Source of the DNA: Intrasporangiaceae bacterium
GTDB lineage: Bacteria; Actinomycetota; Actinomycetes; Actinomycetales; Dermatophilaceae
Assembly: GCA_021324575.1 (NCBI GenBank)
Contig: JAJPIW010000086.1
Span: 1-46,481 of the forward strand
Direction of reading: 5' to 3'
Length of the DNA: 46,481 bases
This document shows, piece by piece, positions 37,761-46,481 of this stretch (position 1 is the stretch's first letter; every line of letters starts with the position of its first letter). The notes below the pieces were generated by a model. The model was not told the origin of the DNA, made no database searches, and saw nothing but the letters and a program-made list of their open reading frames with translations. The translations under genes were made by a program, and so were the position numbers.

Positions 37761-37850
37761 CCGGCATACGGGGCCAGTGCTCACTGACACGGCGTCCAGC
37801 ATGTGGATGGCGTGGTCGCGCCGACCGCCGGCCTGTGGGAAGGTGAGCGC

Positions 37851-37895
37851 GTGACGTACTGCAGCGCCGCCACCGCGGCCCTCATTATCGGCTAG
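37851..37895 (+). CDS. Leader peptide before citramalate synthase (BCAA attenuation)
   Basis: GTG start, 14 residues MTYCSAATAALIIG, then TAG; GGAAGG about 8 bases upstream. Codons near the end are GCC CTC ATT ATC (Ala-Leu-Ile-Ile). The stop codon abuts the first base of a 9-bp hairpin, which is followed by a terminator hairpin and T run. Stalling at the Leu-Ile-Ile run when charged Leu or Ile tRNA is scarce would favour readthrough into the cimA gene. The arrangement, not an experiment, supports this. Confidence 0.75.
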   Translation: MTYCSAATAALIIG

Positions 37896-37946
37896 CGCGA
37901 CGAGACTTCCTCGTCGCGCAGACCTCCCGCACCCGGGGGGTCTTTT
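37896..37946 (+). terminator. Two-hairpin attenuator of the citramalate synthase leader
   Basis: Hairpin 1: CGCGACGAG (37896-37904) with CTCGTCGCG (37910-37918), loop ACTTC, starting right after the leader stop. Hairpin 2: GACCTCCCG (37921-37929) with CGGGGGGTC (37934-37942), one G-T pair, loop CACC, then TTTT (37943-37946). Hairpin 1 can act as the pause/anti-antiterminator and hairpin 2 as the intrinsic terminator. The 155 bases from here to cimA contain one octamer (38055) and no other clear signal. Confidence 0.8.
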
Positions 37947-38101
37947 GCTTTGTGAGGCGCTGCTCGTCATCGGAGCGGTCATCACGAAGCAGAGCGCAGC
38001 CGGTCACCACCCCTGACCGGTCGCGGGCGCGGCGGGTCGGAGAATGGGACAGCACGGCATACGACGAAGTTCTGACACCTACCCGAGCCAAAGGCGACAT
38101 G

Positions 38102-39679
38102 ATGACCAACCTCCACGTCTACGACACGACCCTGCGCGACGGTGCGCAGCAGGAGGGGCTCAACCTCTCCGTCGCGGACAAGCTGGCCATTGCAGGTCAC
38201 CTGGACGAGCTCGGCGTCGGCTTCATCGAGGGCGGCTGGCCGGGCGCGAACCCCAAGGACACCGAGTTCTTCGCGCGGGCGGCCACGGAGCTCACGCTCC
38301 GGAACGCCACCCTGGCGGCATTCGGAGCGACGCGGCGTGCTGGGGGCGCCGCGTCCTCCGACCCGCTCGTCCGCGCGCTGCTCGACAGCCAGGCGCCGGT
38401 CGTCACGCTCGTGGCCAAGAGCCACATCGGCCACGTCGAGCGGGCCCTGCGGACCACGCCGGAGGAGAACCTCGCGATGATCCGCGACACCGTCACCTTC
38501 CTGCACGGCGAGGGACGGCGCGTCTTCCTCGATGCCGAGCACTTCTTCGACGGGTATGCCGTGGACCGCGCCTATGCGCTGGAGGCGGTCCGTGTCGCCA
38601 TGGAGAGCGGCGCCGAGGTCGTCGCCCTGTGCGACACCAACGGCGGCATGCTGCCCGGCCAGGTCGGCGACCTGGTGGCCGACGTCCTGGACGCCACCGG
38701 CGCCCGGCTCGGCATCCACTGCCACAACGACACCGGGTGCGCCGTGGCCAACTCGATGGCCGCCCTCGACGCAGGGGCCACCCACGTCCAGGGGACCATC
38801 AACGGCTACGGCGAGCGGACCGGCAACGCCGACCTGCTCACCGTCGTCTCCAACCTGCAGATCAAGCTCGGCCAGCAGGTCATCGAGCCGCACCGCCTCC
38901 AGGAGGCGACCCGGATCGCCCACGCGATCAGCGAGGTGACCAACGTGCCGCCGTACTCCCGTCAGCCCTACGTCGGGGCGAGCGCGTTCGCGCACAAGGC
39001 CGGCCTGCACGCGAGCGCGATCAAGATCGACCCCGACCTCTACCAGCACACCGACCCCCAGGCCGTCGGCAACGACATGCGGATGCTTGTGTCCGACATG
39101 GCCGGGCGGGCGTCGATCGAGCTCAAGGCCCGCGAGCTCGGCCAGGACCTGTCCGAGGACAGCGCAACCGTGCAGCGCGTGCTCGCCCGGGTCAAGGACC
39201 TGGAGCTGCGCGGCTACACCTTCGACGCGGCCGACGCGTCGTTCGACCTCCTGCTGCGCCGCGAGCTGGGGCAGCTGCCCGACTACTTCGACGTCGAGTC
39301 GTGGCGCGTCATCACCGACCGACGCGGGCAGGGGGACGCCCTGTCCGAGGCCACCGTCAAGGTCAACGCGGGGGGCCAGCGAGTCGTCGCGACGGGGGAG
39401 GGCAACGGCCCGGTCAACGCCCTCGACCACGCCCTGCGCCAGGCCCTCCTGCCGGCCTACCCCGAGCTCGACGCCCTCGAGCTGATCGACTACCGCGTCC
39501 GCATCCTCGACGCCGCCCACGGCACCGACGCCGTGACGCGCGTCCTCATCGAGACCTCCGACGGATCGACGTCCTGGGAGACGATCGGCGTCGCCGCCAA
39601 CATCGTCGAGGCGTCCTGGCAGGCCCTCGTCGAAGGCGTCACCTACGGCCTGATCCGGGCCAAGGTCGCCGCCCGCTGA
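38102..39679 (+). CDS. cimA: (R)-citramalate synthase family (CimA/LeuA-like)
   Basis: 525 residues from ATG 38102 (AAAGG 7 bases upstream); an ATG one codon earlier is also possible. YDTTLRDGAQQEG is the Claisen-condensing catalytic motif, GIHCHNDTGCAVANS contains the metal-binding His pair, and the C-terminal half has the LeuA dimer domain (EATVKVNAGGQRVVATGEGNG). Length and motifs fit the CimA group, which condenses pyruvate and acetyl-CoA to citramalate, a threonine-independent route to 2-oxobutyrate and isoleucine. Some family members make other 2-alkylmalates, so CimA is likely, not certain. The leader with Leu-Ile-Ile codons supports a BCAA role. Confidence 0.85.
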   Translation: MTNLHVYDTTLRDGAQQEGLNLSVADKLAIAGHLDELGVGFIEGGWPGANPKDTEFFARAATELTLRNATLAAFGATRRAGGAASSDPLVRALLDSQAPVVTLVAKSHIGHVERALRTTPEENLAMIRDTVTFLHGEGRRVFLDAEHFFDGYAVDRAYALEAVRVAMESGAEVVALCDTNGGMLPGQVGDLVADVLDATGARLGIHCHNDTGCAVANSMAALDAGATHVQGTINGYGERTGNADLLTVVSNLQIKLGQQVIEPHRLQEATRIAHAISEVTNVPPYSRQPYVGASAFAHKAGLHASAIKIDPDLYQHTDPQAVGNDMRMLVSDMAGRASIELKARELGQDLSEDSATVQRVLARVKDLELRGYTFDAADASFDLLLRRELGQLPDYFDVESWRVITDRRGQGDALSEATVKVNAGGQRVVATGEGNGPVNALDHALRQALLPAYPELDALELIDYRVRILDAAHGTDAVTRVLIETSDGSTSWETIGVAANIVEASWQALVEGVTYGLIRAKVAAR

Positions 39680-39692
39680 GCCGGACCTTGCC

Positions 39693-39712
39693 GCCTCACT
39701 CAGCCGTGAGGC
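39693..39712. terminator. Hairpin between convergent genes
   Basis: GCCTCAC (39693-39699) with GTGAGGC (39706-39712), 6-base loop, 13 bases after the cimA stop. No T tract on the plus strand. It may serve both cimA and the opposing gene. Confidence 0.55.
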
Positions 39713-39767
39713 AGAAATGCCCGTACGGCGTAGAAATATCCCCGGCGCCCGAGCATTGCTCCATGGT

Positions 39768-40652
39768 CTAGGTCTGACCGCCCACCTCGAGGACCAGGTC
39801 GATGGCATGGATCAGCTTGTGCCGCAAGGCATTCGACCGCTCACTGAACTCTCGTTGAGCGGCGACGTATGCCGCCTTGCCGGCTGCCGTCTCGATCGAC
39901 ACCGGCTCGTAGCCCAGGTCCGCGAAGTCGTAGGGCGAGGCCCGCATGTCCAGCTCGCGGATGTCGCGGGCCAGCTCGAAACAGTCGGCCGTCAGCTCGC
40001 TCGGGATCGCCGGCGCCAGCTTGAACGCCCACTTGTAGACGTCCATCCCGGCATGCAGGCAACCCGGCTGCTCCATCGCAACCTGGGTCTCCCGGGTCGG
40101 GCGGAGCGCGTTGAGAGGGACCGCCGACTCGGTGAAGAAGCGGTAGGCGTCGAAGTGCGAGCACCGGATCTGGTGGCTCTCGACCACCGCGTCGGTGCCG
40201 GCCGGACCGAGCCGCAGCGGCCACCCGCGGTGCCGGATCTCGTCGTCGCCGAGGCGGTGCACCATGGCCCACTCGTGCAGCCCGAAGCAGCCCAGCTGCG
40301 CCGGCCGCTCCGTCGTCCGGGTGAGCAGCTCGCGGATGAACCGCACTGTGCTGCCACGCTTTTCGACGTATGCCGGCAGGTCGAGCCCGACGGAGCCGTC
40401 GGCGGAGGTGACGTGGAAGGCCCAGCCGGCGCGCGGCATACGGGATGCTCTGGCGAGCCGGACGCCCGGGCCGGGATGCCAACGGCGCAGCTGGGCGGGG
40501 GAATGGTGGTAGTACGTGAAGAGGAAGTCCTCGACCGGGTGGCTCTCCCCGGCCGCCCGTCGGGCCCGGTGCCCCGCGGTCAGGGCGTCGACCCGGGCGT
40601 GGTGCGCCGCCTCGACGGCCGACCACCGCTCGCGCTCCCAGACCTCGCTCAC
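39768..40652 (-). CDS. Conserved actinobacterial protein, usually annotated 3-methyladenine DNA glycosylase
   Basis: 294 residues from GTG 40652, chosen because TAGGCT on the minus strand (40666-40661) ends 8 bases upstream. Diagnostic blocks: HPVEDFLFTYYHHSPAQLRRWHPGPGV, GCFGLHEWAMVHR, SHFDAYRFFTESAVPLNAL and GCLHAGMDVYKWAFKL. I recall this family annotated as 3-methyladenine DNA glycosylase in many actinobacterial genomes, but no AlkA helix-hairpin-helix or Tag zinc motif is visible, so the activity is doubtful. The rest is helical with conserved His and Trp residues. Confidence 0.6.
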   Translation of the reverse strand: MSEVWERERWSAVEAAHHARVDALTAGHRARRAAGESHPVEDFLFTYYHHSPAQLRRWHPGPGVRLARASRMPRAGWAFHVTSADGSVGLDLPAYVEKRGSTVRFIRELLTRTTERPAQLGCFGLHEWAMVHRLGDDEIRHRGWPLRLGPAGTDAVVESHQIRCSHFDAYRFFTESAVPLNALRPTRETQVAMEQPGCLHAGMDVYKWAFKLAPAIPSELTADCFELARDIRELDMRASPYDFADLGYEPVSIETAAGKAAYVAAQREFSERSNALRHKLIHAIDLVLEVGGQT

Positions 40653-40756
40653 GGGCGTCAAGCCTAGGTCGGCGCGAACGGCACCGCGCGCAGGTCCCGG
40701 GAGTAGCGTGCGCCAGAGCACCCCGGGTCCACCGTCGCACCCACCAGGAGTTCCGG

Positions 40757-41620
40757 ATGAAACGCACCCTCCTTGCCCTCCTCGCCTGCCTCGGCCTCGT
40801 CGTCGGCGTGGCTGCCGTCGCCTCGGCCGACCCACGGCACGACCACGGCGACCCCCGTGACCGCGCGGTGGGCTACTACCTGGCCCTCGGCGACTCGCTG
40901 GCCGCCGGCTACCAGCCCGGGCTCGGGGACGACAAGACCGGCGGCTACGTCGGGGGCACGTATGCCGCGATCCGAGCCGACCAACCGCGGACCCAGCTGG
41001 TGAACCTGGCCTGCTCCGGGGAGACCGTCGTGACCCTGGTCGCCGGGGGCATGTGTGACTTCTCGCGCGGCTCCCAGCTCGCCCAGGCCGTCAGCTTCCT
41101 GCGCGCCCACGGCAGGACGACGCGGACCATCACCCTGGACATCGGCGCCAACGACGTCCAGCCGTGCGTCAACCGGACCACCCTGGTCATCGACACGGTC
41201 TGCATCCAGGCCGGGCTCGGACACATCGCCGCCACCCTGCCGACCGTCGTCAAGAAGCTGAGGACGCTCGCGCCCCACGCGACGATCGTGGTCCTCAACT
41301 ACTACAACCCGTTCCTCGCGGCGTGGCTGCTCGGACCGACCGGCCAGGTCGTCGCCGAGCAGTCGACGGCTCTGCAGGCCCAGCTCAACACGGTCATCGC
41401 CACAGCGGTCGGCACGCGGGCCCGGGTGGCCGACGTCGCGACGAGCTTCCGCAGCACCGACCAGACTCCCGTCAGCGTGCCGGGGCTCGGGACCCTGCCC
41501 ACGAACGTCGCGACGATCTGCACCCTCACCTGGATGTGCGGCAAGCTCGACATCCACGCCAACGACCAGGGCTACGCACTCATGGCGCACACGGTGGTGG
41601 CGCGGCTGGGCAGGCGGTAG
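40757..41620 (+). CDS. Secreted SGNH/GDSL hydrolase
   Basis: 287 residues from ATG 40757 (AGGAG upstream). Residues 1-25 are a signal peptide (MKRTLLALLACLGLVVGVAA, cleaved after ASA). Block I YYLALGDSLAAGY (Ser nucleophile), block II with Gly in AGGMC, block III DIGANDV (Asn) and block V DIHANDQGY (Asp, His) complete the SGNH set. Several paired Cys suggest disulfides. Probably an extracellular esterase or lipase; substrate unknown. Convergence is absent: the gene upstream is divergent. Confidence 0.87.
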   Translation: MKRTLLALLACLGLVVGVAAVASADPRHDHGDPRDRAVGYYLALGDSLAAGYQPGLGDDKTGGYVGGTYAAIRADQPRTQLVNLACSGETVVTLVAGGMCDFSRGSQLAQAVSFLRAHGRTTRTITLDIGANDVQPCVNRTTLVIDTVCIQAGLGHIAATLPTVVKKLRTLAPHATIVVLNYYNPFLAAWLLGPTGQVVAEQSTALQAQLNTVIATAVGTRARVADVATSFRSTDQTPVSVPGLGTLPTNVATICTLTWMCGKLDIHANDQGYALMAHTVVARLGRR

Positions 41621-41637
41621 GTCTCTAGGCTGGGGCC

Positions 41638-42408
41638 ATGCGCATCGCGAGATTCACGACCGGTGAGGACCCGGCATACGGCCTCGTCGACGGGGCGGGG
41701 GAGAAGATCGCCGGCATCACCGGCGACCCGCTCTACACCAAGATCGAGCTGACCGGGCAGACGTATGCCGTCGACGACGTCCGCCTCCTCGCGCCGGTCA
41801 TCCCGCGCAGCAAGGTGATCGGCGTGGGACGCAACTACGCCGACCACGCGGCTGAGATGGGGGGCGAGGTCCCGGCCGAGCCGCTCCTGTTCCTCATCCC
41901 CAACACCGCCGTCATCGGGCCGGGCGACCCGGTCGTCATGCCGCCGCAGAGCGACAACGTCCACTACGAGGGAGAGCTGGCCGTCGTCATCGGCCGGGTC
42001 TGCAAGGACGTGGAGCCCGAGGACGCGGCCAAGGTGATCCTCGGCTACACCGTCGCCAACGACGTGACGGCCCGCGACCTGCAGAAGTCCGACGGGCAGT
42101 GGGCCCGGGCCAAGGGGTTCGACACGTTCTGCCCGCTCGGCCCGTGGATCGAGACCGACCTGGACGTCGGCGACCTGCGCATCACGACCCACCTCGATGA
42201 CGAACCGGTCCAGGACGGCACGACGGCCGACATGATCCACGGCGTCGCAGCCCTGGTCTCCTACGTGAGCAAGGCGTTCACCCTGCTGCCCGGCGACGTC
42301 ATCCTCACCGGCACGCCCGCAGGCGTCGGCCCGGTCCAGCCCGGCCAGCGGGTCGAGGTCGAGATCGAGGGGATCGGCGTGCTGACCAACCCCTTCGTGC
42401 GGCACTGA
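41638..42408 (+). CDS. Fumarylacetoacetate hydrolase family protein
   Basis: 256 residues. TAGGCT (41626-41631) ends 6 bases before the ATG, predicting a leaderless mRNA. VIGVGRNYADHAAEMG, EGELAVVIGRVCKDV (metal Glu), GYTVANDVTARDLQ and ILTGTPAGVGPV are the FAH core. Members hydrolyse or decarboxylate acylpyruvates, oxaloacetate or aromatic meta-cleavage products with Mg. No aromatic-degradation neighbours are seen, so an acylpyruvase or oxaloacetate decarboxylase (FAHD1-like) role is most likely. Confidence 0.88.
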   Translation: MRIARFTTGEDPAYGLVDGAGEKIAGITGDPLYTKIELTGQTYAVDDVRLLAPVIPRSKVIGVGRNYADHAAEMGGEVPAEPLLFLIPNTAVIGPGDPVVMPPQSDNVHYEGELAVVIGRVCKDVEPEDAAKVILGYTVANDVTARDLQKSDGQWARAKGFDTFCPLGPWIETDLDVGDLRITTHLDDEPVQDGTTADMIHGVAALVSYVSKAFTLLPGDVILTGTPAGVGPVQPGQRVEVEIEGIGVLTNPFVRH

Positions 42409-42457
42409 CGAGCACCGACGAGCGACCGTCGCGCCGTTCCCTAGAATCGGCAGCACC

Positions 42458-43981
<1,524 letters not shown>

Positions 43982-44046
43982 GCTCGTTGGTCGGTGACGG
44001 TCCCGTATGCCGTGAGCCCGGGTTGGGGACGGGGTCCGGGGGTCCG

Positions 44047-44769
44047 GTGCGGGCCGTGCTGTTCGACCTCGACGACACCCTCATCACGACCCGGGCCGCC
44101 ATGGAGGCCAGTGCGCCGGTGGCGCTGTCGGCGATACGTCCGGAGCTCACGGACGGGGCAGCTCTGGAGGGTGGGCGCCTGTTCCGTGCCGACGCCGAGG
44201 GCTGGTTCGCCGCCTTCACCCGCGGTGAGGTCGACTTCTGGACCATGAGGCGTCGCCGGGTGGCCGCCACCCTGCAGAGCCTCGGCATCGCCTCGCGGGA
44301 CGGCGACGCCGAAGCCTTCGAGGCGGCATACGGGCCGGCGTTCTCCGATCGGATCGCCGCCTTCGACGACGTGTCTCCGCTCCTTCGGCGATGCCTCGAG
44401 AACCGTTGGCAGGTGGGCGTGTTCACCAACTCCGGCGAGGTCTACACCGAGGGCAAGCTGGCGTGGTCGGGCCTCACGGGCCGGGTCGGACCGGTCATCA
44501 CCCGTGACACCCTGGGCCGGCCCAAGCCGGAGCCGGAGGGCTTCCTCCACCTCTGCGAGCTCGTCGGCGTCGCGCCGGAGGAGGCGGTGTTCGTGGGGGA
44601 CGAGCTGGAGACCGACATCGAGGGTGCTGTCGGCGCGGGGCTGCGCGCGGTCTGGCTGCGGCGGGAGGGTTATGAGCGGGATCCGGAGCTGGTCGCGGAA
44701 GCCGAGCGGGCCGGCATACCAGTGATCTCGTCGCTCGCCGAGTGCCCCGAGCTGCTGACCCGGGAATGA
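44047..44769 (+). CDS. HAD superfamily hydrolase (subfamily IA)
   Basis: 240 residues from GTG 44047, the codon just before motif I. VRAVLFDLDDTLITTRAA is motif I, GVFTNSGE motif II, the Lys lies in RPKPEPEGF and VFVGDELETDIEGAVGAGLRAVWLRR is motif IV. An alpha-helical cap follows motif I. Phosphatase or dehalogenase-like; substrate unknown. It follows gltX by 65 bases and may share its transcript. The 159 bases after it (44770-44928) contain only a small GGGGA/TCCCC hairpin (44835-44847) and a possible tRNA promoter element TACAGT near 44868. Confidence 0.85.
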   Translation: MRAVLFDLDDTLITTRAAMEASAPVALSAIRPELTDGAALEGGRLFRADAEGWFAAFTRGEVDFWTMRRRRVAATLQSLGIASRDGDAEAFEAAYGPAFSDRIAAFDDVSPLLRRCLENRWQVGVFTNSGEVYTEGKLAWSGLTGRVGPVITRDTLGRPKPEPEGFLHLCELVGVAPEEAVFVGDELETDIEGAVGAGLRAVWLRREGYERDPELVAEAERAGIPVISSLAECPELLTRE

Positions 44770-44928
44770 CTCTCGGGCCGACCGACGGGTTTCGGGCCGG
44801 TGTCGATGAGCTGCCTGACGACGGGGAGATGTCCCCGGCGATTTGGGGCGACCCGTCGCCGACCGGTACAGTCTCTCCTTGGTTCGCCGCCGCGTCGTCC
44901 CCGTGACGAAAGGGCGTCGATACCCCCT

Positions 44929-45003
44929 TGGGGTATGGTGTAATTGGCAACACTGGTGATTCTGGTTCATCCGTTCTAGGTTCGAGTCCTGGTACCCCAG
45001 CCA
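44929..45003 (+). tRNA. tRNA-Gln (CTG)
   Basis: Cloverleaf is complete: acceptor TGGGGTA/TACCCCA, D-stem GTG/CAC, anticodon stem GGTGA/TCATC with loop TTCTGGT (anticodon CTG), and T-arm CTAGG-TTCGAGT-CCTGG. Discriminator G at 45000 and an encoded CCA at 45001-45003. The leader just upstream (ATACCCC) can pair with the 5' acceptor strand. Confidence 0.95.
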
Positions 45004-45112
45004 CGATCAACCCGCCGCTTTGGCGGTGGAGGTCGATTCGGAGAAAGTCGCTCGCAAGGGTATGGTTTCCTCCGCTGTCCGACCCGGCTCACGCCGACGG
45101 ACAACCGCTAGA

Positions 45113-45185
45113 GGCCCCGTTGTGTAGCGGCCTAGCACGCCGCCCTCTCAAGGCGGTAGCGCGGGTTCGAATCCCGTCGGGGCTA
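45113..45185 (+). tRNA. tRNA-Glu (CTC)
   Basis: Acceptor GGCCCCG pairs with CGGGGCT (one G-U), D-stem GTGT/GCAC, anticodon stem CCGCC/GGCGG with loop CTCTCAA (anticodon CTC), and T-arm GCGGG-TTCGAAT-CCCGT. Discriminator A at 45185; CCA is not fully encoded. Lies 109 bases after tRNA-Gln; the spacer has a CCGCC/GGCGG hairpin (45010-45026). Confidence 0.93.
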
Positions 45186-45192
45186 CAGATAG

Positions 45193-45233
45193 TGAGTGAG
45201 GCTCCGCGCTGACGCGCGGAGCCTCACTCATTT
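45193..45233 (+). terminator. 17-bp stem terminator of the tRNA pair
   Basis: TGAGTGAGGCTCCGCGC (45193-45209) and its exact complement (45214-45230), loop TGAC, followed by TTT. A strong intrinsic terminator 7 bases after tRNA-Glu. Confidence 0.9.
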
Positions 45234-45271
45234 CTGCCGCCTTCCCAGGACCACCGTCCGGGTCGGCGGCT

Positions 45272-45333
45272 GTCGAGTGATCACGACGCTCGGGGTGCGC
45301 CGTCGGGCACTGCGAGTGTCGTGATCACTCGAC
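45272..45333. repeat. 16-bp perfect inverted repeat, 30-bp spacer
   Basis: GTCGAGTGATCACGAC (45272-45287) and GTCGTGATCACTCGAC (45318-45333); adjacent GCTCG and CGAGT extend it by five pairs with one wobble. The right arm overlaps the 3' end of the DUF559 gene, so it may be that gene's terminator. Each arm contains TGATCA, so a protein site is also possible. Confidence 0.75.
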
Positions 45334-46383
45334 TCGAAGGGTGGCCGGATCGAGGTCGAGTGCGCGGGCGAACCTCTGCAGGCAGGCGATCCGTCGGGGC
45401 CGGTTGAAGACGTCTGCGGCGTAGATCTCCAGAACCGTCCAGCCGAAGTCCTCGGCCACCGACGCCCGGGACGAGTCGCTGCTCCGGCGGTGGATCGACG
45501 CATGGTGCTCGCCCTGGTACTCACCGATCACCTTCTGGTCCCGCCAGACCAGATCTCCCTCCAGGAGGAAGCCGCCGGCGTCGTCGCGGATCACCTCGTT
45601 GACGAGAGGCTCGGGGAAGCCAGCCCGGTGGAACATGATCCTCGACCGGGTCTCCATGGGTGACCTTACCCCGCTGCGGACCAGGCCGAGGGCCTCCTCG
45701 AGCCGGACCTTCCCACGCGGACGCACCCGGGACGTCAAGCACGCGGCCAGCAGGTCACGGCCGGTCAGCCCGGACTCAGGCTGCCCGGATCGCAGACTCT
45801 GGGCTGCCTGCCAAGGCGCCGCGCGGACGAGGCGCGCCGCCGACCTGGCACAGGACTCCTCATCGGCCCACTCGGGTGCAGCAGCCTCGGTGTCGAGCCG
45901 TGTCACGACGGTATCCCCGAGCACGATGAGGTCGTCCACGGTGAGCACGGAGCCACCGAGCTCGCCCAGATCACACCAGGTGTCCTCGCGCCCGACGACG
46001 GGCAGGTCGTCAAGTCGCCACAGCGCCCGACTCTGGAGACCGCGATGGCCGTGACATCCCTCCCGGCGGATCTGGGGCAGGTGGCTACGCCGGATCAGGT
46101 GCAGACCGGGTGCGGACTCCAGGGACCGGGTGAGCGGCAGCCCCCACAGCTGGGCGGCGGTCAGATGACTGAACGCCACATCGGGAGGCAGGGCCAGCAT
46201 GAATGCGGCCGCCCGGTCGCCGACGGCAGCGGCGGCGTCGGCCGACCGGACGCCCCGCGTGGGAATAGTCAGCCGTCGTCCACTGAGGCGTCCATCGGAC
46301 ACGCCCGCTGCCCGCGCGTCCGCGGCGGCGAACGGTGCTCCCGTGAAGCGGGGCGGCAGCGGAAGCGGTCTCACCCGGGTCAA
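45325..46383 (-). CDS. DUF559 (Vsr-fold) protein
   Basis: 352 residues from TTG 46383; a GTG at 46374 is an alternative start. N-terminal region GVSDGRLSGRRLTIPTRGVRS resembles a degenerate winged helix. AFSHLTAAQLWGLPL is typical of this family's middle domain. The C-terminal domain (SRIMFHRAGFPEPLVNEVI, FLLEGDLVWRDQKVIGEYQGEHH, VAEDFGWTVLEIYAADVF) is the DUF559 nuclease fold with Asp and Glu in the metal positions. Often duplicated in actinobacterial genomes; role unknown, possibly related to abortive-infection or DNA-repair systems. Confidence 0.75.
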   Translation of the reverse strand: MTRVRPLPLPPRFTGAPFAAADARAAGVSDGRLSGRRLTIPTRGVRSADAAAAVGDRAAAFMLALPPDVAFSHLTAAQLWGLPLTRSLESAPGLHLIRRSHLPQIRREGCHGHRGLQSRALWRLDDLPVVGREDTWCDLGELGGSVLTVDDLIVLGDTVVTRLDTEAAAPEWADEESCARSAARLVRAAPWQAAQSLRSGQPESGLTGRDLLAACLTSRVRPRGKVRLEEALGLVRSGVRSPMETRSRIMFHRAGFPEPLVNEVIRDDAGGFLLEGDLVWRDQKVIGEYQGEHHASIHRRSSDSSRASVAEDFGWTVLEIYAADVFNRPRRIACLQRFARALDLDPATLRVE

Positions 46384-46429
46384 GTCCGGATCCGTGGTGT
46401 ACGAGGGGTGATGCCTTCGAGGTTGTTGG

Positions 46430-46481
46430 TTAGCCGGTGATGGCGCCGGCGATCAGGCTGGTGCTCACCTCCTTGGGGCCG
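46430..46481 (-). CDS. Possible C-terminal end of a gene entering from the right edge
   Basis: On the minus strand the last in-frame codons read GPKEVSTSLIAGAITG followed by TAA (46432-46430). An internal GTG preceded by AAGGAG could instead start a 12-codon peptide, but spacing is too tight. Too little remains to identify a family. Confidence 0.3.
   Translation of the reverse strand, partial: GPKEVSTSLIAGAITG

Noticed and set aside
37801-37854. Short ORF (MWMAWSRR...) whose stop overlaps the cimA leader start
   Set aside because: No ribosome binding site and Trp content is probably chance; the Leu-Ile-Ile peptide alone explains the attenuator.
44929-46383. tRNA-linked integrated island at the right end
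   Set aside because: No integrase, no duplicated tRNA 3' end and normal composition; the inverted repeat at 45272 is better explained as a terminator.

Overview
The window is about 70% G+C with GTG/TTG starts, many leaderless genes and a full branched-chain amino acid (BCAA) biosynthesis set. It looks like chromosome of a high-GC actinobacterium; protein style and gene order suggest Intrasporangiaceae (Janibacter, Phycicoccus, Tetrasphaera or Knoellia relatives). That placement is inference. I see no transposase, integrase, phage gene or CRISPR array.

Layout. 1-7.2 kb: a surface-protein fragment, a DUF937 protein, a frameshifted PQQ-type sugar dehydrogenase, a D-2-hydroxyacid dehydrogenase, a TetR-controlled pair (P-loop-degenerate ABC-like protein plus YhgE/Pip membrane protein) and a SixA-like phosphatase. 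7.3-14.5 kb: ilvD, a GNAT acetyltransferase, a PaiB-like protein, then ilvBNC behind a leader-peptide attenuator. 14.6-20.2 kb: peptidase E, rifamycin ADP-ribosyltransferase (arr), a solitary mraY, a reductase, a thioesterase and a decayed locus where an ABC ATPase fragment meets an AfsR/SARP fragment tail to tail. 20.3-25.5 kb: serA, a duplicated 152-bp element, a small-ORF unit, leuB and ilvE. 25.5-36.6 kb: a HAD phosphatase and an amine-catabolism cluster (permease, choline/ethanolamine-kinase-like protein, dimethylglycine-oxidase-like flavoprotein, FadR-type regulator, glutamine-synthetase-like ligase, aldehyde dehydrogenase, SDR, gamma-glutamyl hydrolase). 36.7-46.5 kb: two DUF559 proteins, citramalate synthase behind a second attenuator, a glycosylase-annotated protein, an SGNH hydrolase, an FAH-family enzyme, gltX, a HAD hydrolase, and tRNA-Gln and tRNA-Glu.

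How the genes work together. ilvBNC, ilvD, leuB, ilvE and the CimA-type enzyme cover most steps to valine, isoleucine and part of leucine. Two units (ilvBNC and cimA) begin with short peptides rich in Leu/Val/Ile codons followed by terminator hairpins. The 26-36 kb cluster reads as a gamma-glutamylation route for an amino alcohol, probably ethanolamine or an N-methylated relative, under one FadR-type regulator with two matching operator-promoter sites.

The most striking sequence-level signal is the octamer GTATGCCG/CGGCATAC. I counted 68 exact copies (33 and 35 by orientation), against an expectation of about two. They lie in genes and between them, force rare codons, and sometimes occur as inverted pairs forming hairpins. 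This resembles DNA-uptake-signal behaviour. Other repeats: an 81-bp symmetric element in two copies beside BCAA genes, and the 152-bp duplication after serA.
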